Shown: in pieces, positions 25,339-32,468 of the stretch | How positions within the stretch are numbered: position 1 is the stretch's first letter | Layout: each line of letters starts with the position of its first letter | NCBI GenBank assembly: GCA_905234915.1 | Contig: CAJOJP010000007.1 | Location: 1 to 32,685 of the forward strand | Origin: Candidatus Gastranaerophilales bacterium | Lineage (GTDB): Bacteria; Cyanobacteriota; Vampirovibrionia; Gastranaerophilales; Gastranaerophilaceae | Reading direction: 5' to 3' | DNA: 32,685 nt | The notes under the pieces: model-generated | What the model saw: the letters and a program-made list of their open reading frames with translations, nothing else | Database searches by the model: none | What the model was told of the DNA's origin: nothing | Program-made: the position numbers and the translations under genes

Positions 25339-26097
25339 TTAAGTTATCATTTTGCCAAGTTCAATATTATTTGTTTTATTTTTAAATTTATGAAATCCGC
25401 TGTAAGGTGTAAACGTGAGTTCTTCAAAATACAATCTGTTTTGAAAAATCATCCAATCTACGCGTACAAAATTAAATTTTCGCGCTAATTTTTCCGATAA
25501 ATTTAAAGCTTGTTTTATTAATTCATCAGCTTTGCAGTTTATTTTATTTTCAAAGAAGTCAAATATATCAGGAATTTGGTTAAAATTTTTATTATAAACC
25601 GTTAGCCCTTTTTCTACACCGCCGTAAAATTTAACTAAAATTTCAGGTATTCCGTTAAAACAATAAACTTCTATTTCTTCACAGGGTTCATTAATTTTAT
25701 CTCTCATTAACGGTTCAATTAAAATTTTCGGTTCTATTCCGTTGTAATTTAATTCAAATCCGCTCCAAAAACTGTAATCCTGTTCCAGATAGCCTGTAAT
25801 GTTACGGCGTATTATATCAAACAATCGTTTGTTTTTAAGAAATTCTTTTTTATTTTTAATAATAAAATGCCATTTGCACCCGTGATTACACTTGATTATA
25901 AAAGTATTAGGAAGTTTTTCAAAATCTACTTTATCGAATAAGTTAGTAGTTAGCAGTGAAGAGTTAGCAGTTAAATTATTACTCCTAACTCCACTCTCCT
26001 CACTCCTAATTACTTGAAGTACAGGTTTTAAATATTCCTTACCGATGCGCTCACGAACATAATCTCTTACTTTTACTTTATCCGTGCAGTCACGCAT
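25339..26097 (-). CDS. TupA-like ATP-grasp protein, 5'-shortened and carrying an inserted repeat
   Basis: A 252-residue protein of the TupA-like ATP-grasp family. TupA of alkaliphilic Bacillus takes part in teichuronopeptide synthesis; other members sit in polysaccharide loci. Typical segments are KVKVRDYVRERIGKEYLKPV, LPNTFIIKCNHGCKWHFIIK, IEVYCFNGIPEILV and FVRVDWMIFQNRLYFEELTF, the last holding likely metal-binding acidic residues. Two oddities stand out. Family-like sequence (GKTFNQKIQYIKLYG) continues in frame upstream of the only usable ATG up to a TAA at 26170-26172, so about 24 residues of the domain lie outside the translated part. Residues 29-53 are encoded by a palindromic repeat (25941-26013). 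The gene may be decaying or may use a non-standard start. It is cotranscribed with the Cys-rich gene. Confidence 0.75.
   Translation of the reverse strand: MRDCTDKVKVRDYVRERIGKEYLKPVLQVIRSEESGVRSNNLTANSSLLTTNLFDKVDFEKLPNTFIIKCNHGCKWHFIIKNKKEFLKNKRLFDIIRRNITGYLEQDYSFWSGFELNYNGIEPKILIEPLMRDKINEPCEEIEVYCFNGIPEILVKFYGGVEKGLTVYNKNFNQIPDIFDFFENKINCKADELIKQALNLSEKLARKFNFVRVDWMIFQNRLYFEELTFTPYSGFHKFKNKTNNIELGKMIT
25941..26013. repeat. palindromic GTTAG/TAACT repeat inserted in frame in the ATP-grasp gene
   Basis: About 73 bases consist of short related units: agttagtagttagcagtgaa, then gagttagcagtt on one side and actcctaactccact, ctcctcactcctaa on the other. The halves are roughly inverted around ttaaattatt (25971-25980). 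The style matches short tandem repeat or MITE-like elements seen in cyanobacteria and other bacteria. Its length keeps the reading frame and adds about 25 residues between two family-conserved segments. Confidence 0.7.
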
Positions 26098-26127
26098 TAA
26101 ATCAGTTATCCCATATAACTTTATGTA

Positions 26128-26352
26128 TTGTATTTTTTGATTAAAAGTTTTTCCCGATTGGCGGATATTTTAGGAATAGCTAAGCAAAATATAAGCCGAT
26201 ATAAGGAGGTTGACTTGCCTGAACGCCACATTAAGGCTATTGAAAAATATTTTAATTTATCTTTATGTGATAACAAACTGCCGAATAATGATAAAATTTT
26301 ATCCATAAAATTAAAAAAAGGACAAATTTTGCACGTTGAATATGATGATTAG
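26128..26352 (+). CDS. small YdaS/Cro-like helix-turn-helix protein
   Basis: About 70-74 residues with one clear helix-turn-helix: FSRLADILGIAKQNISRYKE, then VDLPERHIKAIEKYFNL, the layout of YdaS-type (Cro-like) DNA-binding proteins. A short beta-rich tail (ILSIKLKKGQILHVEYDD) follows. There is no ATG start; TTG at 26128 or 26137 are the options and neither has a Shine-Dalgarno. The 5' end overlaps, head to head, the family-like 5' extension of the ATP-grasp gene. It ends 40 bases before lysS and could be cotranscribed with it. It may be a phage- or plasmid-derived regulator remnant; whether it is translated is uncertain. Confidence 0.5.
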   Translation: MYFLIKSFSRLADILGIAKQNISRYKEVDLPERHIKAIEKYFNLSLCDNKLPNNDKILSIKLKKGQILHVEYDD

Positions 26353-26392
26353 TTTGTTATATTATTAAACTATAGAATAATTTGGAGGCATT

Positions 26393-27892
26393 ATGCAGGA
26401 AAATAATAAACAAGAGTCTGTTTCATCAATTGATATTATTCGGGAAGGAAGAATTAACAAAGCGCAGGAACTAAGAGATAAAGGAATTAATCCTTATCCT
26501 TATAAATTTAATAAAACTGCAAGTGCTAAAGAATTACAAGAAAAATACAAAGATTTAAAAGAAGGTGAAGAAACAACAGACAGATATAGTGTAGCAGGCC
26601 GTGTAATTGCAATCAGAAATTCAGGCATGTTCATTGATCTTATGGATGATTCAGGTAAAATACAAATTTTTTCACATAAACAAAATATTGATGCCGAAAA
26701 ATTAAAATTATTAAAACTCATTGATATCGGTGATATTATGGGATTCATAGGAGATATAAGAAGAACTCCGAGAGGTGAATTAAGTATAAAAGCTGTAGAT
26801 TTTGAAGTTTTAACAAAATCATTGAAACCTTTGCCGGAAAAATTTCACGGTTTAACCGATGTTGAAACAAAATACCGTAAAAGATATGTTGATCTTATTA
26901 TTAACGAAGAAACACGTCAAACTTTTAAAAAAAGAAGTTTAATAATCCAAAAAATAAGAGAATTTTTAGCCCAAAGAGGTTATCTTGAAGTTGACACTCC
27001 TATTTTGCAAACTGTAGCCTCGGGAGCGAATGCAAGACCTTTTACCACTCATCATAATGCTCTTGATATGGATATGACAATGCGTATTGCTCTGGAACTT
27101 TATTTAAAACGTTTGATTGTAGGCGGAGTATCGGAAAAAGTTTATGAAATAGGTAAATGTTTCCGAAATGAAGGAATAGATACACGTCATAATCCTGAAT
27201 TTACAATGATAGAACTATATCAGGCTTATGCCGATTACAATGACATGATGGAATTAACCGAAAATATGGTAGCTTATGTCGCAAAAGAAGTTCTGGGTAC
27301 AACTAAAATAAAATATGGAGAGAATGAAATTGATTTAACACCGCCGTGGGACAGAAAAACAATGATTGGAGCAATTGAAGAATATACGGGCAAAGATTTT
27401 ATGAGTTGTTCTAATTTAGAGGAAGCTGTAAAAATGGCTGAAACGATAGGTGTAAATACTGCTGAATGCAGTTCCTGGGGTCAGGTAATTGATGCGGTAT
27501 TTGAAGAAAAAGTTGAACCTTCTTTAATACAGCCTGTTCATATTATTGATTATCCTTTGGAAATTTCGCCGTTAGCAAAAGTACACAGAAGTAATAAACG
27601 TTTAACCGAGCGTTTTGAAACAAGAGTAAACGGCTGGGAAATAGCAAATGCATTTTCCGAACTTACAGATCCGATTGATCAGCGTCAGAGATTTGAGGCA
27701 CAGGCACTTGCAAAAGCGAACGGCGATGAAGAAGCTATGGAAATTGATGATGATTTTATTGAAGCTCTTGAGTACGGTATGCCTCCCACCGGCGGTATGG
27801 GCATGGGAATAGACAGGCTTGTCATGCTTCTTACAAATTCACCGACTATACGTGATGTCATAGCCTTTCCTACTATGAAAAACAAACAGTGA
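26393..27892 (+). CDS. lysS: lysyl-tRNA synthetase, class II
   Basis: A 499-residue enzyme that charges tRNA-Lys with lysine. The OB-fold anticodon-binding domain lies at about residues 60-165 (YSVAGRVIAIRNSGMFIDL). The class II catalytic core has motif 1 near 190-215, motif 2 as FRNEGIDTRHNPEFTMIE, and motif 3 as GMGMGIDRLVMLLT near the C-terminus. Length and residue order are typical and complete. GGAGG lies just before the ATG. The first 20 residues are a polar extension. It may share a transcript with the small HTH gene upstream. No clear terminator was found in 27893-27994. Confidence 0.97.
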   Translation: MQENNKQESVSSIDIIREGRINKAQELRDKGINPYPYKFNKTASAKELQEKYKDLKEGEETTDRYSVAGRVIAIRNSGMFIDLMDDSGKIQIFSHKQNIDAEKLKLLKLIDIGDIMGFIGDIRRTPRGELSIKAVDFEVLTKSLKPLPEKFHGLTDVETKYRKRYVDLIINEETRQTFKKRSLIIQKIREFLAQRGYLEVDTPILQTVASGANARPFTTHHNALDMDMTMRIALELYLKRLIVGGVSEKVYEIGKCFRNEGIDTRHNPEFTMIELYQAYADYNDMMELTENMVAYVAKEVLGTTKIKYGENEIDLTPPWDRKTMIGAIEEYTGKDFMSCSNLEEAVKMAETIGVNTAECSSWGQVIDAVFEEKVEPSLIQPVHIIDYPLEISPLAKVHRSNKRLTERFETRVNGWEIANAFSELTDPIDQRQRFEAQALAKANGDEEAMEIDDDFIEALEYGMPPTGGMGMGIDRLVMLLTNSPTIRDVIAFPTMKNKQ

Positions 27893-27994
27893 AAAATTAC
27901 GTCCAAAAGAAATAAATATACCAATTAAAATAATCGGACTTTTTATTTCCGAAATTTTAGAGTGCTTCAAAAAAGAAAACACTTTTCAGAGCTG

Positions 27995-28969
27995 TTACAC
28001 CTGCTTATTTTGTATATAATCAACTTCTATTATGTTGTTTTCACTATCGAAGCTTGTAACTGCAAAACTTGAATTTTTATCTAATAAAATTTCCTGTTCG
28101 CGCCAATGCTCTCTATCTATATTAAATAACCGTTCTATATCCATATATTTTGTATCTTTCGGTAAATTTATCTTTAAAATTGGATTACCACAGCTAAATC
28201 TTTTAGCGGTATCTAAATCTGTTGTTGTAGAACTGTAGGATTTATCCGTATATATACCTCCGATTGTTGTTAATTCCTGAATTTGTTCGGGGGATAAATT
28301 TTGCTGCAATGCCCTGTACACTACCTGATTTTCTTCTGTTCTAAAAGTTTTATCATCATTGCTGAATATTTTATCGAGTCTATCTATCATTTCAAGAGTT
28401 TCCTCCATAAAATTACCTGACCAAATATTTATATTATCTCTTAATTTAGAATGTATTGAATCAGGATGATATTTGTAATAATGCAGAGCTTCCCTGTCTT
28501 CTTTTGTATATTGTTTTATTAACTGCTTATTTTTATCATAAACAAACATTTCACCTGTATCTTGATTTAATTCAAAAACATTCTTAATATTTTTATCTTC
28601 ATCAAAATAAAAAGAAAAACATCTGTCATAGTGATATAAATTTTTGCAATCAGGATAAGGCTTTCCGGCTTCCATTCTCCAGACTAATTCACCGCGGGTC
28701 GATACACCGCGGCTGCGTATTTTTTCCTCCTCCTCCGTTATGTCTTGTAAATATTCGGAAGCTAAAATAAATAACGGATCATGCGGTTTATTGCGATTTA
28801 TTAATGAAGTATTATATGTTCCCGCTAACTTTAAAGCAGGGCTTTCTGATTTATCTTTGGAGTCAATATTTTTATTTGCTCCAAAATTCGGATTTGTAGT
28901 TTTTATATCCGATTTAAAATTGTTTAGACCCGAAAAATTTTGCACACTGTTTAAACTATTTATATTCAT
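27995..28969 (-). CDS. ADP-ribosyltransferase exoenzyme-like protein (R-S-E class)
   Basis: A 324-residue protein whose C-terminal half (about 205-322) has the order of motifs of clostridial-type ADP-ribosyltransferases, which move ADP-ribose from NAD to a target protein. R219 lies in VVYRALQQ, SYSSTTTD at 244-251 provides the STS-type motif, and EQE at 291-293 in REQEILLDKN provides the ExE motif with E293 as the catalytic Glu. The N-terminal 45 residues are Asn/Ser-rich with NFSG, NFKS and NFGA and no Sec signal. Residues about 60-200 are an additional helical domain of unknown role. The start is set at 28969, where GGAG lies eight bases upstream. An earlier in-frame codon at 29008 would add 13 residues and has less support. 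It is divergent from a lethal-factor-like metallopeptidase. An effector toward host or rival cells is inferred. Confidence 0.82.
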   Translation of the reverse strand: MNINSLNSVQNFSGLNNFKSDIKTTNPNFGANKNIDSKDKSESPALKLAGTYNTSLINRNKPHDPLFILASEYLQDITEEEEKIRSRGVSTRGELVWRMEAGKPYPDCKNLYHYDRCFSFYFDEDKNIKNVFELNQDTGEMFVYDKNKQLIKQYTKEDREALHYYKYHPDSIHSKLRDNINIWSGNFMEETLEMIDRLDKIFSNDDKTFRTEENQVVYRALQQNLSPEQIQELTTIGGIYTDKSYSSTTTDLDTAKRFSCGNPILKINLPKDTKYMDIERLFNIDREHWREQEILLDKNSSFAVTSFDSENNIIEVDYIQNKQV

Positions 28970-29024
28970 CTTCCTTACTCCATTACATCTAATACTTTTT
29001 ATAAACAACTTTTACTAATTAAAA

Positions 29025-29053
29025 TTGACTATATGTTAAATATTTGTTACAAT
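29025..29053 (+). promoter_or_regulatory. strong sigma-70-type promoter of the metallopeptidase gene
   Basis: TTGACT (29025-29030) and TACAAT (29048-29053) are 17 bases apart, with transcription expected near 29060. This rules out the in-frame ATG at 29033, which lies inside the promoter, and supports a start at 29078 after AAGG (29069-29072). Confidence 0.7.
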
Positions 29054-29077
29054 CTAATAATTAAAATGAAGGCAGAT

Positions 29078-29749
29078 ATGATGATAATAAATAATTTAAC
29101 GGTTGAAAATATTTCTAATGCTAACGAAGATTTTTTAAATAATTTTTTTAAAATTATTAATGAAATAGATTCTAAACTTGTTAATATTATCAATTCAAAG
29201 AATTTGAAAATAATTCTGGCAGATAAAATATCTGATGTTCATACTTCTGATAAAGATAAACAATCATTTAAAAATGATTTAGAAAAATATGAGGAGTTTA
29301 CCGTTGAAAATAGCGATGAGTTATCGCATGGCTTGTGTTCCGATACAATTAATGCACTTTGTATATTCTCAAATACAACAAAAATACCATATATAGCTTC
29401 TTTTTTGTATCACGAGATAGGACACTATATTGATTATTATGTAAATTGGGGAAATGAAAACATAGCTCCTTGTTTATCAAGTAAAAAAGAATTTATGGAA
29501 GCCTATAAAAATGATATTGCTAAATATTGGGATAAAATAAAAAACGATAATCGTTTAAGATTAAAGCACTATATAGAAGATTCAACACCTGAAAAATTAT
29601 CAATTACGGGATTAAGTGAAACATTTGCTTTTTGTTTTGCTCGTAACAACAATAAAATTGAGGATGTTGATATTATAAGCGATTATTTTCAAGAAACTTT
29701 GTCTATTGCGAAAAAAATTACCGATGAATATTTAATAAATTTGCATTAA
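29078..29749 (+). CDS. anthrax-lethal-factor-like zinc metallopeptidase
   Basis: A 223-residue protein with the zinc motif HEIGH (residues 112-116) in the context FLYHEIGHYIDYY and a likely third ligand E181 in LSETFAFCFAR. HExxH followed by E-x-F-A-x-x-F matches the catalytic domain of anthrax lethal factor and its relatives (ATLF family). The catalytic domain takes up most of the protein; no receptor or translocation domain and no Sec signal is present. The N-terminus is Asn-rich (IINNLTVENISNANEDF). Starts at 29066 or 29081 are possible alternatives; 29078 is chosen from promoter and ribosome-site position. It is transcribed away from the ADP-ribosyltransferase gene, and its stop overlaps the mutL stop by four bases. 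An effector role is inferred; the target is unknown. Confidence 0.78.
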   Translation: MMIINNLTVENISNANEDFLNNFFKIINEIDSKLVNIINSKNLKIILADKISDVHTSDKDKQSFKNDLEKYEEFTVENSDELSHGLCSDTINALCIFSNTTKIPYIASFLYHEIGHYIDYYVNWGNENIAPCLSSKKEFMEAYKNDIAKYWDKIKNDNRLRLKHYIEDSTPEKLSITGLSETFAFCFARNNNKIEDVDIISDYFQETLSIAKKITDEYLINLH

Positions 29750-31518
29750 CTTCTATTAAAAAAGGAGGCTATTTCTTTTTTGGGAATAAAATGTGAAATC
29801 GGGCGTCCATGCGGACAAGTATATGGATTTTTTGTTGTTCTTAAATTTTTTACTATTTCTTCCATTTGCCACAATGTCAACTTATCACCTGCTTTAACAG
29901 ATGCTTTGCAGGCAGTTGTTATAAGAATTTTTTCTTCTTTTGTATCAAGTTCGTTATCGGGAGTATTTTTAAGATTATTAAGAAGCTCGGATAAAACCTC
30001 TTGTAATTTGGCACGGGCTAAAATTTGAGGTATTTTTTTAAAAATTATTTGCCTGTCAGATATTGTTTCTATTTTATAACCGTACTTTTCAAGCTGAAAT
30101 TTTGCATTATCAAGTAATTGAGCATCAATAGGCTCAACATCAATAACATCTGATACAATTAAAAGCTGTGAAGAAATTTCTTTTTGACTTCTTAATTTTT
30201 CATATATATAACGTTCTTCCGCTATATGCTGGTCTATAATTTCAAGATTATCATCATTTTCTACAAGTATATATGTGTTATCAAGCTGTCCTATTACATT
30301 TATTTGTTTTAATTTTGAAGGTGTTTCAAAATTGATATTCATTCGGGTTTGTTTGGGAGTTTCTTTAAATGATATATTATCTTTTGTTTCCATTTTTAAA
30401 GGAAACGCATAAACTTTTTCGTTATCACTATTACTGTCAATAAATTCTTCTTCATTTTGGCTGAAGGTACGCACAAAAGGAAGGATTGTATTTTTTTCAT
30501 TAGTAACGGACCGGTTTATTTTAGCTTGAACAGATGAGTCAAGTGCATAACTTATTGCACTTTGAACAAAATTAAATATCTGATTGGTATTTTTATATCT
30601 TATTTCCCGCTTTTGAGGATGAACGTTAACATCAATTTCTTCCGGATTTATTTCAAGATTAAGAACCGCAAACGGATATCTTCCCATAGGCAGCATATTT
30701 TTATAAGCGGTATCAATAGCTTTTGTGAGAATAGGACATTTTACTATTCTTGAATTAACAAATGTATATATTGATTTTCTGCTTGAACGTGTAAAGTCCG
30801 GAGTTGATACATAACCTGAAATACGTATCCCCGTAATATCATCCGATTTATTAACCTCTTTTATTTCATTTATTATATTATTGGAATATATTTGAGTTAA
30901 TCTTGTAAGTAAATCAGAATTAGGAGCAGTATTAATAACAACAGAAGCTCCGTTTTTTAATATAAAAGCAATTGCCGGATTAGCGATTGCAAACGATTGT
31001 ACGAGTTCTTGAATATATGCAAATTCTGTTTTTTCACTTTTTAAAAATTTCAAACGGGCAGGCTGATTAAAAAACAATTCATTTACTTCCATAATTGTTC
31101 CTATTGCGCATCCAGTCTTACCGGATTTTACTATTGAATTTTCAGATTCAACTTTCGTTCCGTATTCAAAATCTTTTGTTCTTGTAATGCAGGTTACTTT
31201 TGATATTGAAATAATGCTGGCAAGTGCTTCACCTCTAAAACCGAGAGTTTGAATATTAAAAAGACTTTCTTCATCTTTAATTTTACTGGTTGCATGCTTT
31301 GTAAAAGCAAGCTGTATATCATCAGGATGAATACCTGAGCCGTTATCGGCTATACGAATATTTCTACAGGAATTAGAAACGGTTATCTCTACACGAGTGG
31401 CTCCGGCATCAATTGAATTTTCAACAAGTTCTTTAACAACACTGGCAGGACGTTCAATAACCTCACCTGCCGCAATTTGATTTACTAAATTTGTAGAAAG
31501 CTGTTTAATTCTATTCAT
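29746..31518 (-). CDS. mutL: DNA mismatch repair protein MutL, endonuclease type
   Basis: A 590-residue MutL that couples mismatch recognition by MutS to strand incision. The GHKL ATPase motifs are intact: KELVENSIDAGAT (29-41, catalytic E30), IADNGSGI (56-63) and TLGFRGEAL (91-99). In the C-terminal domain DQHIAEERYIYE keeps the spacing of the metal-dependent endonuclease motif DQHA-x2-E-x4-E with Ile in place of Ala. ACKASVKAGDKL and CPHGRPISH complete the zinc/nuclease site, so it should nick DNA without MutH. I place the start at the ATG at 31518 (MNRIKQLSTNLVNQIAAGEV), the normal MutL N-terminus. A longer in-frame TTG reading to 31572 has no support. No Shine-Dalgarno is evident. Confidence 0.96.
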   Translation of the reverse strand: MNRIKQLSTNLVNQIAAGEVIERPASVVKELVENSIDAGATRVEITVSNSCRNIRIADNGSGIHPDDIQLAFTKHATSKIKDEESLFNIQTLGFRGEALASIISISKVTCITRTKDFEYGTKVESENSIVKSGKTGCAIGTIMEVNELFFNQPARLKFLKSEKTEFAYIQELVQSFAIANPAIAFILKNGASVVINTAPNSDLLTRLTQIYSNNIINEIKEVNKSDDITGIRISGYVSTPDFTRSSRKSIYTFVNSRIVKCPILTKAIDTAYKNMLPMGRYPFAVLNLEINPEEIDVNVHPQKREIRYKNTNQIFNFVQSAISYALDSSVQAKINRSVTNEKNTILPFVRTFSQNEEEFIDSNSDNEKVYAFPLKMETKDNISFKETPKQTRMNINFETPSKLKQINVIGQLDNTYILVENDDNLEIIDQHIAEERYIYEKLRSQKEISSQLLIVSDVIDVEPIDAQLLDNAKFQLEKYGYKIETISDRQIIFKKIPQILARAKLQEVLSELLNNLKNTPDNELDTKEEKILITTACKASVKAGDKLTLWQMEEIVKNLRTTKNPYTCPHGRPISHFIPKKEIASFFNRS

Positions 31519-31584
31519 AAAAAAAATATTAAAATATATTATCCAAAGGGAACTATATACTAAATCAGCCAATTATTTTCTTAA

Positions 31585-31690
31585 AGTCAGAAATATCATC
31601 AGGCCGAACTCGTTTCGGTATCTTACCGGGTTGTAAAATAATTGCAGATTTTCAAGCCGATTATCCCCTAAACAAGTTCAATGTGACAGT
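31585..31690. repeat. degenerate interspersed palindromic repeat upstream of mutL
   Basis: About 105 bases, richer in G+C than the flanks, begin with gtcagaaatatcatc and end with caatgtgacag. They contain GAACTCGTTT (31606-31615) and its near-inverse AAACAAGTTC (31670-31679); the left half also folds on itself as CCGAA/TTCGG. This layout matches the widespread bacterial repeat whose consensus reads like tcctgaacttgtttcagga. Both strands are open for 30-47 codons by chance, with no usable start. It separates the mutL start from the ferredoxin terminator. Confidence 0.5.
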
Positions 31691-31734
31691 TTAATTATTT
31701 TGACCGGTTATGTATATAAGTTTCTAACCAAAAT

Positions 31735-31768
31735 AAAATAAGCTCCCGATATCAGGAGCTTATTTTTT
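31735..31768. terminator. bidirectional terminator after the ferredoxin gene
   Basis: A perfect 12-base stem (31735-31746 with 31755-31766; core AAGCTCC/GGAGCTT) and an eight-base loop. A-rich and T-rich flanks lie on the two strands. It begins seven bases past the stop of the minus-strand ferredoxin gene. Confidence 0.8.
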
Positions 31769-31773
31769 AAATG

Positions 31774-31950
31774 CTAAGCAACTTCTATTGCATTAACAGG
31801 ACAGCAATCAGCTGCTTCTCTTATACCTTCTTCATTTCCTGCAATAGCACCTGCATTAACAACCGCTCTATCTTCTACAGAAAAAACGGCATCACATACA
31901 GATTCGCATGCTCCGCAAGCTATACAGCTATCATTAACAGTTACGTTCAT
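31774..31950 (-). CDS. single-cluster [4Fe-4S] ferredoxin
   Basis: A 58-residue ferredoxin, a small cytoplasmic electron carrier. The cluster motif is CIACGACESVC (C9, C12, C15, C19) with the partner DCCPVNAIEV near the C-terminus (C49-Pro completes the CP motif). By family knowledge three of the first cysteines plus the C-terminal Cys bind one cluster, and the remaining Cys may form a disulfide or be free. The core between them (AVFSVEDRAVVNAGAI) is short, as in monocluster ferredoxins. It is preceded by GGAG eight bases before the ATG and by an extended -10 promoter, and followed by a terminator, so it is a single-gene unit. Likely partners are oxidoreductases outside this window. Confidence 0.93.
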   Translation of the reverse strand: MNVTVNDSCIACGACESVCDAVFSVEDRAVVNAGAIAGNEEGIREAADCCPVNAIEVA

Positions 31951-31992
31951 TTTATTCTCCTTTTTGTTAAATTTGTAAATTGAAACAAACCC

Positions 31993-32019
31993 ATTATAAC
32001 ATTAAAATAAAATTTTCAA
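31993..32019 (-). promoter_or_regulatory. extended -10 promoter of the ferredoxin gene
   Basis: On the minus strand TGTTATAAT (32001-31993) is a perfect extended -10 element. TTGAAA (32019-32014) stands 15 bases upstream as a weak -35. It lies 43 bases before the ferredoxin start codon. Confidence 0.65.
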
Positions 32020-32042
32020 GATAGCATTCTGTATGTATTCAA

Positions 32043-32468
32043 CTACGACATAGTCTTTCTGATTTGATTTTTTGATTTTTCGATAGAATTAACTTTTTTA
32101 TTAATTTCTCTTATTTGTTCTGCCAAAACTCGTCTTTGTTCTTTCAGAAGCTTATATTGAGTATCTATTTCCTGATATTTTGCCTGGTAATCAAGAAGTT
32201 CATTTCTTATATTAACCTGTGCGCTGTCAAGTTCGTATAAAGCATTATTAAAACTTGAGGACTGACCTGAAATCGAATTTTGCGAAAAAGAAGCTGCTTC
32301 TTTTGTTTGATTTTCAATATTTTTATTTATTCCGTGAAATGAAGCGGCTTTTTGCGGCTGTTCCGATACCGAAGCTTGATATTCCGTAGGATCATACACC
32401 AAACCTTCAGCATATACGGACAAAGAACTAAATGCAATAACTAATAACATTAACATTTTCTTTTTCAT
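32043..32468 (-). CDS. secreted coiled-coil protein of unknown function
   Basis: A 141-residue protein with a clear Sec signal peptide: KKK, a hydrophobic core (MLMLLVIAFSSLSV) and a cut site after VYA (about residue 20). The mature N-terminal half is Ser/Gln-rich. Residues about 78-135 form a coiled coil (YELDSAQVNIRNELLDYQ, YKLLKEQRRVLAEQIREI). It is probably periplasmic. No family is recognised; its size and coiled coil recall small periplasmic chaperone-like proteins, but no Skp/OmpH signature is seen. AAGGGA stands before the ATG. It lies 93 bases upstream of the ferredoxin gene on the same strand but has its own upstream A/T-rich region with TATAAT. Confidence 0.8.
   Translation of the reverse strand: MKKKMLMLLVIAFSSLSVYAEGLVYDPTEYQASVSEQPQKAASFHGINKNIENQTKEAASFSQNSISGQSSSFNNALYELDSAQVNIRNELLDYQAKYQEIDTQYKLLKEQRRVLAEQIREINKKVNSIEKSKNQIRKTMS

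Noticed and set aside
27893..27994. Possible hairpins after lysS
   Set aside because: Pairing arms are short or separated by a 25-base loop; no convincing terminator.
31519..31572. 18-residue N-terminal extension of MutL from a TTG
   Set aside because: MutL proteins normally begin at MNRIKQLS-like sequence; the extra residues are hydrophobic and unconserved in style.
31588..31725. Open frames of 30-47 codons on both strands between mutL and the ferredoxin gene
   Set aside because: No start codons or ribosome sites, and the interval is explained by a palindromic repeat that is open by chance on both strands.
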